DNA of 64,000 nucleotides from Pararhizobium qamdonense (GCF_029277445.1 NZ_CP119566.1:1552001-1616000), one strand, 5' to 3'. Shown: positions 17,051-26,517, counted from the first letter of the stretch. Notes: generated by a model not told the origin, from the sequence alone. Numbers and translations are program-made.

Positions 17051-18169
17051 ATGACGACACTTCAGCTTAAAAACATCGTCAAGCGCTACAAGACCAACAC
17101 GGTTCTCGACAATCTGTCGCTGGATGTGGCCGATGGCGAAACGCTGGTCCTGTTCGGTCCTTCTGGGGCGGGAAAGACCGTGCTGCTGCGGCTGGTGGCC
17201 GGTGTGATCGATCCGGAGGAAGGGCAGATCCTGATCGGCGGCGAGGATGTCGCCGATATCGACGCCGAACATCGCGGCATCGGCATGGCTTTCCAGAACT
17301 TCGCGCTGTTTCCGCATATGAGCGCCTTCGACAACATTGCCAGCCCGCTGACGGCGACCAATGCGACGAAGGATGCGATCTCGGCGGGCGTGCACAAGGT
17401 GGCCAAGCTCCTGAAGATTGATCATGTCCTGTCGCACCACCCAAAGGCGCTGTCGAACGGCCAGAAGCAGCGGACCGCGCTCGCCCGGGCGCTTGCCGGC
17501 TCGCCGCCGCTGCTTTTGCTTGACGATCCCTTGCGCAATGTGGACGCCAAGCTGCGTTTCGAGATGCGGCTGGAATTGCCGCGCCTGCTCGCCGCGCAAG
17601 GGGCAACAGTCGTCTATGTGACGCAAGACTACAAGGAAGCGATGGCGCTGGGAGACCGGATCGCCGTGATGTCACAGGGCCGCATCCGCCAGATCGGCAC
17701 GCCCGAGAATATCTACAATGCCCCCGCCGATATCGAGATCGCCCGTCTGTTCGGCGATCCGACCATCAATCTTCTCGATGTCACGCCGAAATCCGGACCG
17801 GACGGGGTCTATGTCGAGCTTTCGAACGTCAAGGTGGCTTTGCCCGGCATGCCGTCGGATGTGGTTGGAAAAACCTGCGTCATCGGTCTGAGGCCGGAGA
17901 CAATCGCCTTTACCGATGCGGACGCGGCTGGCGCCATTCCGGTGACGGTGGAAGCCGAAACGCCGCTGAACGAAAAGACCGTCACGCTGGTTCTGACCGC
18001 ACGCGGCCGGGAAATTCTGGTATCGCGGCCGGCGGGGACGCCGGGTCCCGTATCTGGCCCTGCCCATATCGCCGTCAATGGTCAGGCGGCCTTCCTGTTC
18101 GACAAGGAGAGTGGCGGGCTGATCCGGTCTGCCGCAACCCAGGTGACACGCAATGGAGAAGCGGCATGA
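17051..18169 (+). CDS. ABC importer ATPase A, with degenerate catalytic motifs
   Basis: 372 residues of the UgpC/MalK type: a cassette (about 1-235) and a C-terminal TOBE-like regulatory domain. Walker A (GPSGAGKT, 36-43) and the Q-loop glutamine (Q82) are intact. The signature is LSNGQ (134-138) instead of LSGGQ. The Walker B acidic pair is D158-D159, so the catalytic glutamate is aspartate. The switch histidine is Q192 (VTQDYKEA rather than VTHDQ). It is thus probably a poor hydrolysing half that pairs with the next gene's product. A four-base overlap links the two genes, arguing for fixed co-production. Homodimer function seems unlikely but is untested. Confidence 0.9.
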   Translation: MTTLQLKNIVKRYKTNTVLDNLSLDVADGETLVLFGPSGAGKTVLLRLVAGVIDPEEGQILIGGEDVADIDAEHRGIGMAFQNFALFPHMSAFDNIASPLTATNATKDAISAGVHKVAKLLKIDHVLSHHPKALSNGQKQRTALARALAGSPPLLLLDDPLRNVDAKLRFEMRLELPRLLAAQGATVVYVTQDYKEAMALGDRIAVMSQGRIRQIGTPENIYNAPADIEIARLFGDPTINLLDVTPKSGPDGVYVELSNVKVALPGMPSDVVGKTCVIGLRPETIAFTDADAAGAIPVTVEAETPLNEKTVTLVLTARGREILVSRPAGTPGPVSGPAHIAVNGQAAFLFDKESGGLIRSAATQVTRNGEAA

Positions 18170-19290
18170 GCGAGACCGCACTGTTCATCAAGGGCGTCGA
18201 CAAGTTCTATGGCCCGATCGATCATGGCGTCCACGCCGTCAAGCAGCTGAACATGGACGTGAAGAAGGGCGAGATCATCGCGCTTCTCGGCTCTTCCGGC
18301 TGCGGCAAGACCTCGACATTGCGCATGGTCGCCGGCTTCGAGGCCGTGTCGCGCGGTACGATCGCGATGAAGGGGCGCGAGGTCCAGACCTTTGCGCCGG
18401 TCAAGCGCAATGTCGCCATGGCGTTCGAGGGATACTCGCTCTATCCGCCTTTGACGGTGCGCGAAAACATCGCCTTTGCGCTGAAGGCCTCGAAGCTTTC
18501 CCAGAGCGTGGTGGACGAAAAGGTCGCCAATATCGCCAAGCTGCTCGAGATCGAAGATATCATGGGCCGCTATCCGAGTTCGATCTCGGGCGGCCAGCAG
18601 CAGCGGGCGTCGCTGGGCCGGGCGCTGATCCGCGATGCCGACCTGCATCTGCTCGACGAGCCGATGGGGCAGCTGGAGCCGCAGTTGCGCGCGCTTTTGC
18701 GCGGCCGCATCAAGCATTTTATCAAGGAGCGCGGCCTGACCGCCATTCTCGTCACCCACGACCAGACGGAGGCCAATGCGCTGGCCGACCGGATCGCCGT
18801 CATGGAGGGCGGCGTGCTGCAGCAGTTCGATACGCCGCAGATGATCAAGGAGCGTCCGGCCAATCTGTTTACCGGCACCTTTGTCGGCGAGCCGCCAATG
18901 AACGTGTTTTCGGCGGGGATTTCCGGCACCGGCGATACCGTCTCTTTCGGTCTGAACGAGGGCGTGAAGCTTGACTACAAGGCGTCGGATTTTTCGCATG
19001 AAGTGCGTGCCGAACTGATGAAGCGCAGCAAGGTCGTGCTTGGCATCCGGCCCTATGCCGTGCGCCGCAGCGAAGGCGGCGTTGGTGCGAAAGTGGCTGT
19101 CAACCAGTGGCTGGGCGACCAGACCCATATCGCCACCGATTTTGCCGGCGGCACGATGGTGCTGGTCGAACATGACCGCACCAATCTGGCCATCGGCGAG
19201 AATGTCGGTATCCGGCTTGATCCCTCGAGCCTGCACGTGTTCGACGGCGAGAGCGGCCGGGCCATCAGCCATGGGCAGGAGCTGGCCTGA
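18166..19290 (+). CDS. ABC importer ATPase B, partner with intact Walker B and switch histidine
   Basis: 374 residues of the same fold. Walker A GSSGCGKT is at 42-49 and the signature ISGGQQQR starts at 140. Walker B ends D164-E165 and the switch histidine is H198 (VTHDQTEA), so its hydrolysis residues are complete. Two positions are odd: E88 replaces the Q-loop glutamine (MAFEGYSLYPPL) and the D-loop reads GQLEP rather than SNLD. With ATPase A it would make an asymmetric dimer with one consensus-like and one impaired site. Two-ATPase importers are known in rhizobia for glycerol (GlpS/GlpT), which is a precedent in layout only. The stop overlaps the kinase start (TGATG). Confidence 0.9.
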   Translation: MSETALFIKGVDKFYGPIDHGVHAVKQLNMDVKKGEIIALLGSSGCGKTSTLRMVAGFEAVSRGTIAMKGREVQTFAPVKRNVAMAFEGYSLYPPLTVRENIAFALKASKLSQSVVDEKVANIAKLLEIEDIMGRYPSSISGGQQQRASLGRALIRDADLHLLDEPMGQLEPQLRALLRGRIKHFIKERGLTAILVTHDQTEANALADRIAVMEGGVLQQFDTPQMIKERPANLFTGTFVGEPPMNVFSAGISGTGDTVSFGLNEGVKLDYKASDFSHEVRAELMKRSKVVLGIRPYAVRRSEGGVGAKVAVNQWLGDQTHIATDFAGGTMVLVEHDRTNLAIGENVGIRLDPSSLHVFDGESGRAISHGQELA

Positions 19291-20852
19291 TGCGCGATAT
19301 CCTGATCGGGATCGATGCGGGAACCTCCGTCATCAAGTCGGTCGCCTTTGACCTGGGCGGCAAGCAGATCGCGTTTTCAGCCATTCCTAACAGTTATGAA
19401 AGCGAGGGCGGCCGGGGTGTCGTTCAGGATCTTGACCGCACCTGGGCCGATACCGCAAAGACGCTGGCCGATCTCGCCGGCAAGGTGGAGAACCTTGCCA
19501 GCCGGGTTGCGGCGATCTCGGTGACCGGCCAGGGCGACGGCACCTGGCTGATCGACAAAAACGGTGATCCCGTGGGCAAGGGCTGGCTCTGGCTCGATGC
19601 CCGCGCCGGCGATACCGTCGAGCGCCTGCGCCGCGACAGTGGCGATGCCACGCGCTTTTCCCATACCGGCTCCGGCCTTGCCGCCTGCCAGATGGGCTCG
19701 CAGCTCAGGTGGATCCTTGAAAATGCGCCCGAGATGATCGAAGGCGCTACGACCGGATTTCACTGCAAGGATTGGCTCTATTTCAAGCTGACCGGCCAGC
19801 GGGCGACCGATCCCTCCGAGGCCAATTTCACCTTCGGGGATTTTCGCACCCGGCAATATTGCGAGGATGTCATCGACTTTCTCGACCTGCGCCAGCAGCG
19901 CTACCTCCTGCCTGAAATCGTCGATGGCGCTGTTACCCGGCATGCGTTGAGCGATGCGGCAGCCACCCTGACAGGGCTTCTGGCGGGAACCCCTGTTGTG
20001 CTCGGTTATGTCGATGTCGTCTGCACCTCGCTCGGCGCCGGGCTTTACGAGCCGGGCACCGATACCGGCTGCTCGATCATCGGCTCGACCGGCATGCATA
20101 TGCGGCTGGCGAAAAGCCCTGACGACGTGCAGCTCAACAAGGACCTCACCGGCTACACCATGTGCATGCCGATATCAGGCCATTATGCGCAGATGCAGTC
20201 GAACATGGCGGCAACGCTCAATATAGACTGGATCCTGTCCCTGGCCGGCAGCGTGCTGAAGGGCATGGGGATCGAGAAGAGCAAGACCGAGCTGCTCGGC
20301 CATGTCGAGGACTGGCTGTCGCAGGCCAAGGAAACCTCGCTTCTCTTCCATCCCTATATTTCCGAGGCCGGCGAGCGCGGGCCGTTCGTCGATGCGTCTG
20401 CGCGGGCATCCTTCATCGGGCTTGATCTCAACCACGGCTTTGCCGACATGGTCCGCGCCGTCTTCAACGGTCTCGCCATGGCATCGCGCGATTGCTACGT
20501 CGAGATGGGGCCGCTGCCATCGCGGGTGCGGCTGACGGGCGGTGCGGCGCGCAGCGCATCCTTGCGGCGCATTCTTGGCGGCGCGCTCGGTTCATCGGTG
20601 CAGACCAGCGAGCGCGAGGAGGCGGGGGCTGCCGGTACGGCGATGATCGCCGCCGTCTCGCTCGGCATCTACGGCTCGATGGAAGAGTGCGTCAAGGAAT
20701 GGGTCACCCCCTACCAGCGGCCGGCGGAACCGGCCGACAAAGCCATGGCGGCGCGTTTTGACGCGGCGTTTCCACTCTACAGGCAATCGCGCCTGTCCCT
20801 TCGTCCGGTCTGGCACGCCCTGTCCCACGGCGCCGCCCCGGCATCTGAATAG
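19290..20852 (+). CDS. FGGY family carbohydrate/polyol kinase (EryA/YoaC-like)
   Basis: 520 residues of the FGGY fold: an N-terminal ATPase-like half opening with ILIGIDAGTSVIKSVAF, and a C-terminal half with VRLTGGAARSASLRRILGGA, the adenosine-binding loop. These enzymes transfer phosphate from ATP to a terminal hydroxyl of a sugar or polyol in the cytoplasm. The length matches erythritol kinase EryA (about 519), and the company of a SorC regulator and a GlpD/EryB-like flavoprotein fits phosphorylation of a polyol. However, EryC-type isomerase genes are absent here. An FGGY kinase next to a YoaD-like dehydrogenase also recalls the Bacillus yoaC-yoaD pair. The substrate is left open. Confidence 0.85.
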   Translation: MRDILIGIDAGTSVIKSVAFDLGGKQIAFSAIPNSYESEGGRGVVQDLDRTWADTAKTLADLAGKVENLASRVAAISVTGQGDGTWLIDKNGDPVGKGWLWLDARAGDTVERLRRDSGDATRFSHTGSGLAACQMGSQLRWILENAPEMIEGATTGFHCKDWLYFKLTGQRATDPSEANFTFGDFRTRQYCEDVIDFLDLRQQRYLLPEIVDGAVTRHALSDAAATLTGLLAGTPVVLGYVDVVCTSLGAGLYEPGTDTGCSIIGSTGMHMRLAKSPDDVQLNKDLTGYTMCMPISGHYAQMQSNMAATLNIDWILSLAGSVLKGMGIEKSKTELLGHVEDWLSQAKETSLLFHPYISEAGERGPFVDASARASFIGLDLNHGFADMVRAVFNGLAMASRDCYVEMGPLPSRVRLTGGAARSASLRRILGGALGSSVQTSEREEAGAAGTAMIAAVSLGIYGSMEECVKEWVTPYQRPAEPADKAMAARFDAAFPLYRQSRLSLRPVWHALSHGAAPASE

Positions 20853-20862
20853 GAAGACTGAA

Positions 20863-21900
20863 ATGAAGAAAATTGCCATCATCGGAGACCGGTTCATGCT
20901 GCCGACGGTCTTTCGCGACAAGGTCGTGGAAGCCTGTGGCGAGGGGCATGATATCCGTCTTCTCGAACAGCCCTGGCCGGATGAGCCGATGGAGCATGGC
21001 TATGCGGTGGAGGGCATGGACGGCCTGAAGGAATATATGGGCAAGGCCGACGACATCATCGCGTTCGTTGCGGATGCGGAGATGGTGATTACACAGCTGG
21101 CGCCGTTTTCCCGCGGCATGTTTTCCAAGTTGCCGGACCTGAAATTCGTCGCGGTTTCGCGTGGTGGGCCGGTGAATATCGATATGAATGCCGCGCGCGA
21201 TGCCGGTGTTCTGGTGGTCAACACGCCCGGCCGCAATGCGAGTGCAGTTGCCGAATTTACCCTTGGCGCGATCCTTGCCGAAACCCGGCTGATCCGGTCC
21301 GGCCACGAATCCCTGCGCAAGGGCGAATGGCGCGGCGAACTCTACCGTGCCGACAAGACCGGCCGCGAGCTTTCGGAAATGACCGTCGGCATCGTCGGCT
21401 ATGGCAATATCGGCACCAAGGTGGTGCGGCTGCTGCGGGCATTCGGAACCAAGGTGCTGGTCTACGATCCCTATGTCCAGCTGTCTGCCGATGACCGCAA
21501 TGCCGGTGTCGAGCATGTGAGCTTCGATGATCTCCTGTCGCGCTCGGATCTCGTGACGCTGCATGCGCGGGTGTCGGACGAGACGCGGAATATGATGAAC
21601 GCCGAAAGCTTTGCCAAAATGAAGCCGGGTGCGATCTTCGTAAACACGGCGCGCGGACCGCTCTGCGACTATGATGCGCTGTATGAGGCCTTAGTGAACG
21701 GCCCGCTTTCGTCCGCCATGCTGGAAACCTTTGCCGTCGAACCGGTGCCTGCCGACTGGCCGCTGTTGCAATTGCCGAACGTGACGCTGACGCCGCATAT
21801 TGCCGGGGCATCCGTGCGCACGGTCACCTATGCCGCAGAGATGGCGGCCGAAGAGGTGCGCCGCTACATCGCCGGCCTGCCGCCGGTCAATCCGTGCTGA
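20863..21900 (+). CDS. D-2-hydroxyacid dehydrogenase (phosphoglycerate-dehydrogenase-like, YoaD type)
   Basis: 345 residues. The NAD-binding domain has VGIVGYGNIGTKVVRLLRAF, and the catalytic triad is placed as Arg in NTARGPL, Glu in FAVEPVP and His in TPHIAGAS. It normally interconverts a 2-keto acid and a 2-hydroxyacid. It lacks the C-terminal ACT domain of serine-pathway SerA, so a catabolic role within this cluster is more likely. The ATG at 20863 has AGGAAG upstream and is ten bases after the kinase gene. Its direct substrate in a polyol pathway is unclear; oxidation or reduction of a sugar-acid side product is one option. Confidence 0.87.
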   Translation: MKKIAIIGDRFMLPTVFRDKVVEACGEGHDIRLLEQPWPDEPMEHGYAVEGMDGLKEYMGKADDIIAFVADAEMVITQLAPFSRGMFSKLPDLKFVAVSRGGPVNIDMNAARDAGVLVVNTPGRNASAVAEFTLGAILAETRLIRSGHESLRKGEWRGELYRADKTGRELSEMTVGIVGYGNIGTKVVRLLRAFGTKVLVYDPYVQLSADDRNAGVEHVSFDDLLSRSDLVTLHARVSDETRNMMNAESFAKMKPGAIFVNTARGPLCDYDALYEALVNGPLSSAMLETFAVEPVPADWPLLQLPNVTLTPHIAGASVRTVTYAAEMAAEEVRRYIAGLPPVNPC

Positions 21901-21910
21901 GGGCGCCGCA

Positions 21911-22582
21911 ATGACAGAGAATTACGTTCGCCAGTCGATCATCGATCATTGCCGCAAGATGAATGCGCTCGGGATCAACCAGGGCACATCCGGCAATATC
22001 AGCGCCCGCTATGAAGACCGCATGCTGATCACGCCGTCGGCGGCACCCTATGACGAGATGACGCCGGACATGATAGCCTCGCTGCCGCTGGAGGGCGAAT
22101 ACGGCGCCTGGGACGGGCCGCGCAAACCGTCGACGGAATGGCGCTTCCATCTCGATATCCTGCGCAGCCGGCCCGAGGTGAACGCGGTCATCCATACGCA
22201 TGCGATCTATTCGACCATTCTCGCCATTGCGCATAGGCCGATCCCCGCCTGCCACTACATGATCGCCGCCTTCGGTGGTGACGATGTGAAGGTCTGCGAC
22301 TATGCGCGCTACGGCACCAAGGAACTGTCGGACAATATCCTCAAGGCAATGGAGGGCCGCACCGCCTGCCTGATGGCCAATCACGGCATGCTCGCCACCG
22401 GTGCCAGCCTCGAAAAGGCGATGTGGGCAGCCGTCGAACTGGAGACCATTGCCAAGCAATATTACCACGCGCTGCTGATCGGCGGCCCGGTCGTGTTGCC
22501 AGCGGAAGAGATTGCCGGCGTCCGCAAGGGCTTTGCCAGCTACGGATTGCAGGATGGCGCAAAGAAGGCCGCGAATGGATGA
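21911..22582 (+). CDS. Class II aldolase, L-fuculose-phosphate aldolase type
   Basis: 223 residues, the usual size of FucA/AraD-like zinc aldolases and epimerases. Seen in order are NQGTSGNISARYEDRMLITP (phosphate and backbone loop), PSTEWRFHLDI (glutamate and histidine), VIHTHAIYST (two zinc-binding histidines) and LMANHGMLATG (third zinc histidine). Such enzymes split a ketose 1-phosphate into dihydroxyacetone phosphate and an aldehyde, or act as epimerases or decarboxylases. The gene begins ten bases after the dehydrogenase gene. A second, unrelated-length class II aldolase lies two genes downstream. Confidence 0.88.
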   Translation: MTENYVRQSIIDHCRKMNALGINQGTSGNISARYEDRMLITPSAAPYDEMTPDMIASLPLEGEYGAWDGPRKPSTEWRFHLDILRSRPEVNAVIHTHAIYSTILAIAHRPIPACHYMIAAFGGDDVKVCDYARYGTKELSDNILKAMEGRTACLMANHGMLATGASLEKAMWAAVELETIAKQYYHALLIGGPVVLPAEEIAGVRKGFASYGLQDGAKKAANG

Positions 22583-22648
22583 CGCAGGCGAGCGAAGGTG
22601 CCGGCGGGTCATGCTTGGTCCAATGCACGTTATACAGGAGAGACGAGC

Positions 22649-24160
22649 GTGAGTGCTGAAGGGATCATCGACCTGTTCATCATCGGCGGCGGCGTCAACG
22701 GCGCCGGCATTGCCCGCGATGCGGCCGGGCGCGGCATGTCGGTCGTGCTCTGCGAAAAGGACGATCTGGCTCAGGGGACCAGTTCGCGCTCCGGCAAGCT
22801 TGTGCATGGCGGCCTGCGTTATCTCGAATATTATGAATTCCGGCTGGTGCGCGAGGCGCTGATCGAGCGCGAGGTGCTGCTTCAATCCGCGCCGCATATC
22901 ATCTGGCCGATGCGGTTCGTGTTGCCGCACAGCGCGTCCGACCGGCCGGCCTGGCTCGTGCGGCTCGGGCTGTTTCTCTACGATCATCTCGGCGGCCGCA
23001 AACGCCTGCCGGGCACGCGCACGCTCAACCTGCGGACAGCGCCGGAGGGCGCGCCGGTCAAGACGGAGTATCGCAAGGCGTTCGAATACTCCGACTGCTG
23101 GGTGGATGATGCCCGCCTGGTGCTGCTCAACGCGCTCGATGCGCAGCAGCGCGGCGCGAAAATCCACACCCGGACCGCCTGCACCTCGGTGCGCCGCAAT
23201 GGCGATCTCTGGGATATCGAGATGACCGGAACCGGCACGGGCCGAAAGACAGCGCTCAAGGCACGCTGCGTGGTGAACACGGCGGGTCCCTGGGTGAACG
23301 ATGTCATCGGCCGGGTTGCCGGGCTGAATTCCCGCCGCAATGTCCGCCTGGTCAAGGGCAGCCATATCATCGTGCCGAAATTCTGGGAGGGGCGGCAGGC
23401 CTATCTCGTGCAGAACCCGGACAAGCGGGTGATCTTCATCAACCCCTATGAAAACGACCTGGCGCTGATCGGGACGACCGATATTCCCTATGAGGGGCGC
23501 CCGGAAGACGTGAAGGCGGATGCAAACGAGATCGACTATTTGATCAAATCCGTGAACCGCTATTTCAAACAGCAGCTGACGCCCGGCGATATCGTCCACA
23601 GCTTCTCAGGCGTGCGGCCGCTCTATGACGACAATGCCGAAAACCCGTCCGCCGTGACGCGCGATTATATTTTCGAGGTCGATGCGGACGGCGGCAACGC
23701 GCCGCTGCTGTCCGTCTTCGGCGGCAAGATCACCACATTCCGCAAGTTGTCCGAACATGCGCTGGAAAAGATCAGGCCGTTCTTCCCGGCGATGAAGCCG
23801 GGCTGGACCGCAGGCGGCATTCTGCCCGGCGGCGATATGCAAGACGCAGATTTCGAGCAGTTCCTCGCAGATCTCAGCGCCCGGTACCGGTGGCTTCCCG
23901 CCGGTCTTGCCAAGCATTACGCCCGGCTTTACGGCACGCGTGCGCATGATCTGCTTTCCGGCGCCGCCTCGCTCGACGATCTCGGTGCTGCTTTCGGCCC
24001 GTTGCTGCGCGAGCGCGAGGCGCGGTTCCTGATCAAGACCGAATGGGCGCAAACGCCGCAGGACATTCTGGAACGCCGTACGAAACACGGTTTGCACATG
24101 ACACCGGCCGAGCGCGAGGCGTTCGCTTCCTGGTGTCTGCAACAGCCGCAGGCGGCTTGA
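22649..24160 (+). CDS. FAD-dependent glycerol-3-phosphate dehydrogenase family protein (GlpD/EryB-like)
   Basis: About 503 residues. The FAD-binding motif LFIIGGGVNGAGIARDAAGR is at the N-terminus and LCEKDDLAQGTSSRSGKLVH follows, both characteristic of GlpD. The C-terminal half has HSFSGVRPLYDD and FGGKITTFRKLSEHALEKI. The length equals that of EryB, the erythritol-phosphate dehydrogenase of Brucella (about 502). It would oxidise a polyol phosphate to a ketose phosphate and pass electrons to quinone at the membrane. A GTG start at 22649 with AGGAG eight bases upstream is preferred over an in-frame ATG at 22598. It may be a second GlpD, but its position in a kinase/aldolase operon argues for another polyol phosphate. 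Confidence 0.88.
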   Translation: MSAEGIIDLFIIGGGVNGAGIARDAAGRGMSVVLCEKDDLAQGTSSRSGKLVHGGLRYLEYYEFRLVREALIEREVLLQSAPHIIWPMRFVLPHSASDRPAWLVRLGLFLYDHLGGRKRLPGTRTLNLRTAPEGAPVKTEYRKAFEYSDCWVDDARLVLLNALDAQQRGAKIHTRTACTSVRRNGDLWDIEMTGTGTGRKTALKARCVVNTAGPWVNDVIGRVAGLNSRRNVRLVKGSHIIVPKFWEGRQAYLVQNPDKRVIFINPYENDLALIGTTDIPYEGRPEDVKADANEIDYLIKSVNRYFKQQLTPGDIVHSFSGVRPLYDDNAENPSAVTRDYIFEVDADGGNAPLLSVFGGKITTFRKLSEHALEKIRPFFPAMKPGWTAGGILPGGDMQDADFEQFLADLSARYRWLPAGLAKHYARLYGTRAHDLLSGAASLDDLGAAFGPLLREREARFLIKTEWAQTPQDILERRTKHGLHMTPAEREAFASWCLQQPQAA

Positions 24161-24175
24161 GACATATCGGAGACA

Positions 24176-25231
24176 ATGGTGAAAAGTTTTGAATTCGAAG
24201 CCCTTCTGGACGTGTCGGCCCGGGTCGGTGCCGATCCGTCGCTGGTGCAGGCGGCCGGCGGCAATACCTCGATCAAGGAAGGCGGCACGCTGTGGATCAA
24301 GGCATCGGGGCTTTGGCTTGCCCATGCCCGCGAGCGCGACGTGATGGTGCCGGTGGCGCTCGATGCTCTGCTCGATGCGCTGGAGCGCGATGATCCTTCC
24401 ACGGAGAAGGCGCAGGATTTCGTCATCCGGGATCGCAATCCGTCCGGCTTGCGGCCCTCGATCGAAACGACAGTGCATGCGCTGATGCCGCAGAAGGTGG
24501 TGATCCACGTTCATTGCGTCGAGACCATCGCAACTGCTGTCCAGGTCAACGGCGAAACCATCGCCGCCTCGAAACTGCCGGATATCCCGCATGTGTTCGT
24601 GCCCTATGCGCGGCCGGGCCTGCCGCTCGCCAAGGCAATTGCGGCGCGGATCCGGCCGGATACCAGCGTGCTCATCCTCGGCAATCACGGTCTTGCGGTG
24701 GCCGGCGAAACGGTGGCGCAGGCGGAGCGTCTTCTCGCCGAGGTCTCCCAAAGGCTCGCCCTGCCGCGCCGCACGGCGCCGGATGCGGATATCGCGGCCC
24801 TGTCGCGGCTGGCGGTGGGCAGTCAGTTCACCTTGCCGCAGGAAAGCCTGATCCATGATGCCGCCACCGATCTGGCAAGCTGCCGCATCGCGGCCGGGGG
24901 CAGCCTCTATCCGGACCATGTGATCTTTCTCGGGCGCGGCTCGTTTGTTGCAGCCCCCGGCGATACGGCAGCCTCGATCGAGGAGCGGCATCGCGCCGAG
25001 GGGCAGGCCGTTCCACCGGCATTGCTGTTTCCGGGCAAGGGCGTGCTGGTCGCCAAGGACGTCACGGCCGGTGCGCTGGCCATGGCGCGCTGCCTCTCGG
25101 ATGTGCTCGGCCGGGTCAGTGAGGGTGCGCGGCTGCGCTATCTGACGGATGCCGAAAACGGCGAGCTTCTCGGTTGGGATGCGGAAAAATACCGGCAGGA
25201 ACTGAACCGGGCCGGAAAGACGCTGCAATGA
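24176..25231 (+). CDS. Second class II aldolase family protein, long form
   Basis: 351 residues, about 120 longer than the other aldolase of the cluster. Motifs are AAGGNTSIKEGGTLWIKASG (residues about 22-41), KVVIHVHCVETIA with the first two zinc histidines, and LILGNHGLAVAG with the third. The opening resembles the aldolase half of the RhaD/AldA-like fusion proteins of rhizobia. The extra C-terminal part (about residues 205-340) has PDHVIFLGRGSF and may be a second nucleotide- or substrate-binding lobe. The stop overlaps the next kinase gene by four bases, which suggests the two act on the same metabolite branch. Confidence 0.82.
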   Translation: MVKSFEFEALLDVSARVGADPSLVQAAGGNTSIKEGGTLWIKASGLWLAHARERDVMVPVALDALLDALERDDPSTEKAQDFVIRDRNPSGLRPSIETTVHALMPQKVVIHVHCVETIATAVQVNGETIAASKLPDIPHVFVPYARPGLPLAKAIAARIRPDTSVLILGNHGLAVAGETVAQAERLLAEVSQRLALPRRTAPDADIAALSRLAVGSQFTLPQESLIHDAATDLASCRIAAGGSLYPDHVIFLGRGSFVAAPGDTAASIEERHRAEGQAVPPALLFPGKGVLVAKDVTAGALAMARCLSDVLGRVSEGARLRYLTDAENGELLGWDAEKYRQELNRAGKTLQ

Positions 25232-26517
25232 CGGGTGACGCAAAAAAGCCGCTGGTGATCGGCATCGATATCGGCACATCCGGTGCGCGCGCGGTGGCGA
25301 TGGATGCTGCCTTCAACGTCGTCGCCGCCGGCTCGTCGAAACTTGCGGATTTTTCCGCTGATCACCGGGATCCGGCCGTCTGGTGGCAGGCGGTGCAGAC
25401 GGCCTTGGGGCAGGTGCTGGATGCGATTAACCGCAGGCAGGTCCGGGCGATCGCGATCGACGGCACCTCCGGCACGATGCTGCCGGTCAGCGCCGACGGT
25501 GCGCCGCTGGCGGTGCCGATGATGTACAATGATCCGGTCGAAGACGCGGATATCCTGGCGCTGATCAAGGCGCATGCGCCGAAAGAAAGTGCGGCGCATG
25601 GGGCGACGTCCGGTCTGGCGAAGGCTCTGGCATTTCAGGCCGTGCCGGGGGTCTTCCGGATCATCCATCAGGCCGATTGGCTTGCCGGGCATTTCACCGG
25701 GCTCTACGATGTGTCCGATGAGAACAATGCCTTGAAGACCGGCTATGACCCGGTATCGCGCACTTGGCCGGACTGGATTGCCGCAACGGGCATGCGGCCC
25801 GATCTGCTGCCGAACGTTCTGCCGGCAGGATCGCCGGTTGCCGGAATTTCCGCTGAGGCAGCGGACGCATTCGGCCTTAGTGATGACGTCGTGATTGTCG
25901 CGGGCACCACGGATGGCTGCGCATCGTTTCTGGCAACGGGCGCCGATCAGCCCGGCGATGCCGTCTCGGCGCTCGGGACGACGCTGACGGTGAAGATGCT
26001 GTCCGGGCAGCCGCTGTTTGCGCCGGAATACGGTCTCTACAGCCACCGGATCGGCGACATGTGGCTGGCGGGTGGGGCTTCCAATACCGGCGGCGTGGTC
26101 CTAGCGGCGCATTTCGACAATGCGCAGATTGCCGCCCTGTCTGCGGACATCGATCCGGCTGACGATACCGGTCTTCACTATTATCCGCTGGTCAGGGATG
26201 GCGAGCGGTTTCCGGTCAACGATCCGGCGATGAAGCCGCGCATGACACCGCGGCCGGATAGCGATGCCCTGTTCCTGAAGGCGATCTTCGAGGGGATCGC
26301 CGGTGTCGAGGCTCTCGCCTATGAGCGGCTGGTTTCGCTCGGCAGTCCGCCGCTGCGCTCCATCCGAACGGTCGGCGGCGGGGCAAAGAATGCGGTCTGG
26401 GCTGAGATACGCAACCGCAAAATACCGGTATCGTTTCTGCCTGTGGCCTCGGAAGAGGCAGCGGCCGGCACGGCGCGGCTTGCGCTGACGGGCGCCAAAT
26501 TGGCGGGTGTGATATGA
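25228..26517 (+). CDS. Short FGGY kinase (D-ribulokinase/xylulokinase-like)
   Basis: 429 residues, clearly shorter than the first FGGY kinase and only distantly similar to it. It opens with VIGIDIGTSGARAVAMDAAF, has AIAIDGTSGTMLPV and VAGTTDGCASFLATGA in the middle, and TVGGGAKNAVWAEIRNRKI near the end. The short form with a TDGC loop resembles plant and bacterial D-ribulose-kinase-like proteins. It likely phosphorylates a ketose or tetrulose rather than the imported polyol. A four-base overlap with the upstream aldolase and with the downstream HAD gene shows tight translational coupling. Confidence 0.85.
   Translation: MTGDAKKPLVIGIDIGTSGARAVAMDAAFNVVAAGSSKLADFSADHRDPAVWWQAVQTALGQVLDAINRRQVRAIAIDGTSGTMLPVSADGAPLAVPMMYNDPVEDADILALIKAHAPKESAAHGATSGLAKALAFQAVPGVFRIIHQADWLAGHFTGLYDVSDENNALKTGYDPVSRTWPDWIAATGMRPDLLPNVLPAGSPVAGISAEAADAFGLSDDVVIVAGTTDGCASFLATGADQPGDAVSALGTTLTVKMLSGQPLFAPEYGLYSHRIGDMWLAGGASNTGGVVLAAHFDNAQIAALSADIDPADDTGLHYYPLVRDGERFPVNDPAMKPRMTPRPDSDALFLKAIFEGIAGVEALAYERLVSLGSPPLRSIRTVGGGAKNAVWAEIRNRKIPVSFLPVASEEAAAGTARLALTGAKLAGVI

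Noticed and set aside
17051..18169. ATPase A as a broken pseudogene
   Set aside because: The frame is intact at full length with normal Walker A and TOBE domains, and it is translationally coupled to ATPase B. The changed residues look like specialised divergence rather than decay.
19290..20852. Naming the first FGGY kinase as erythritol kinase eryA
   Set aside because: The length and neighbours agree, but the isomerase genes of the erythritol route are absent, and FGGY substrates cannot be assigned from this level of similarity.
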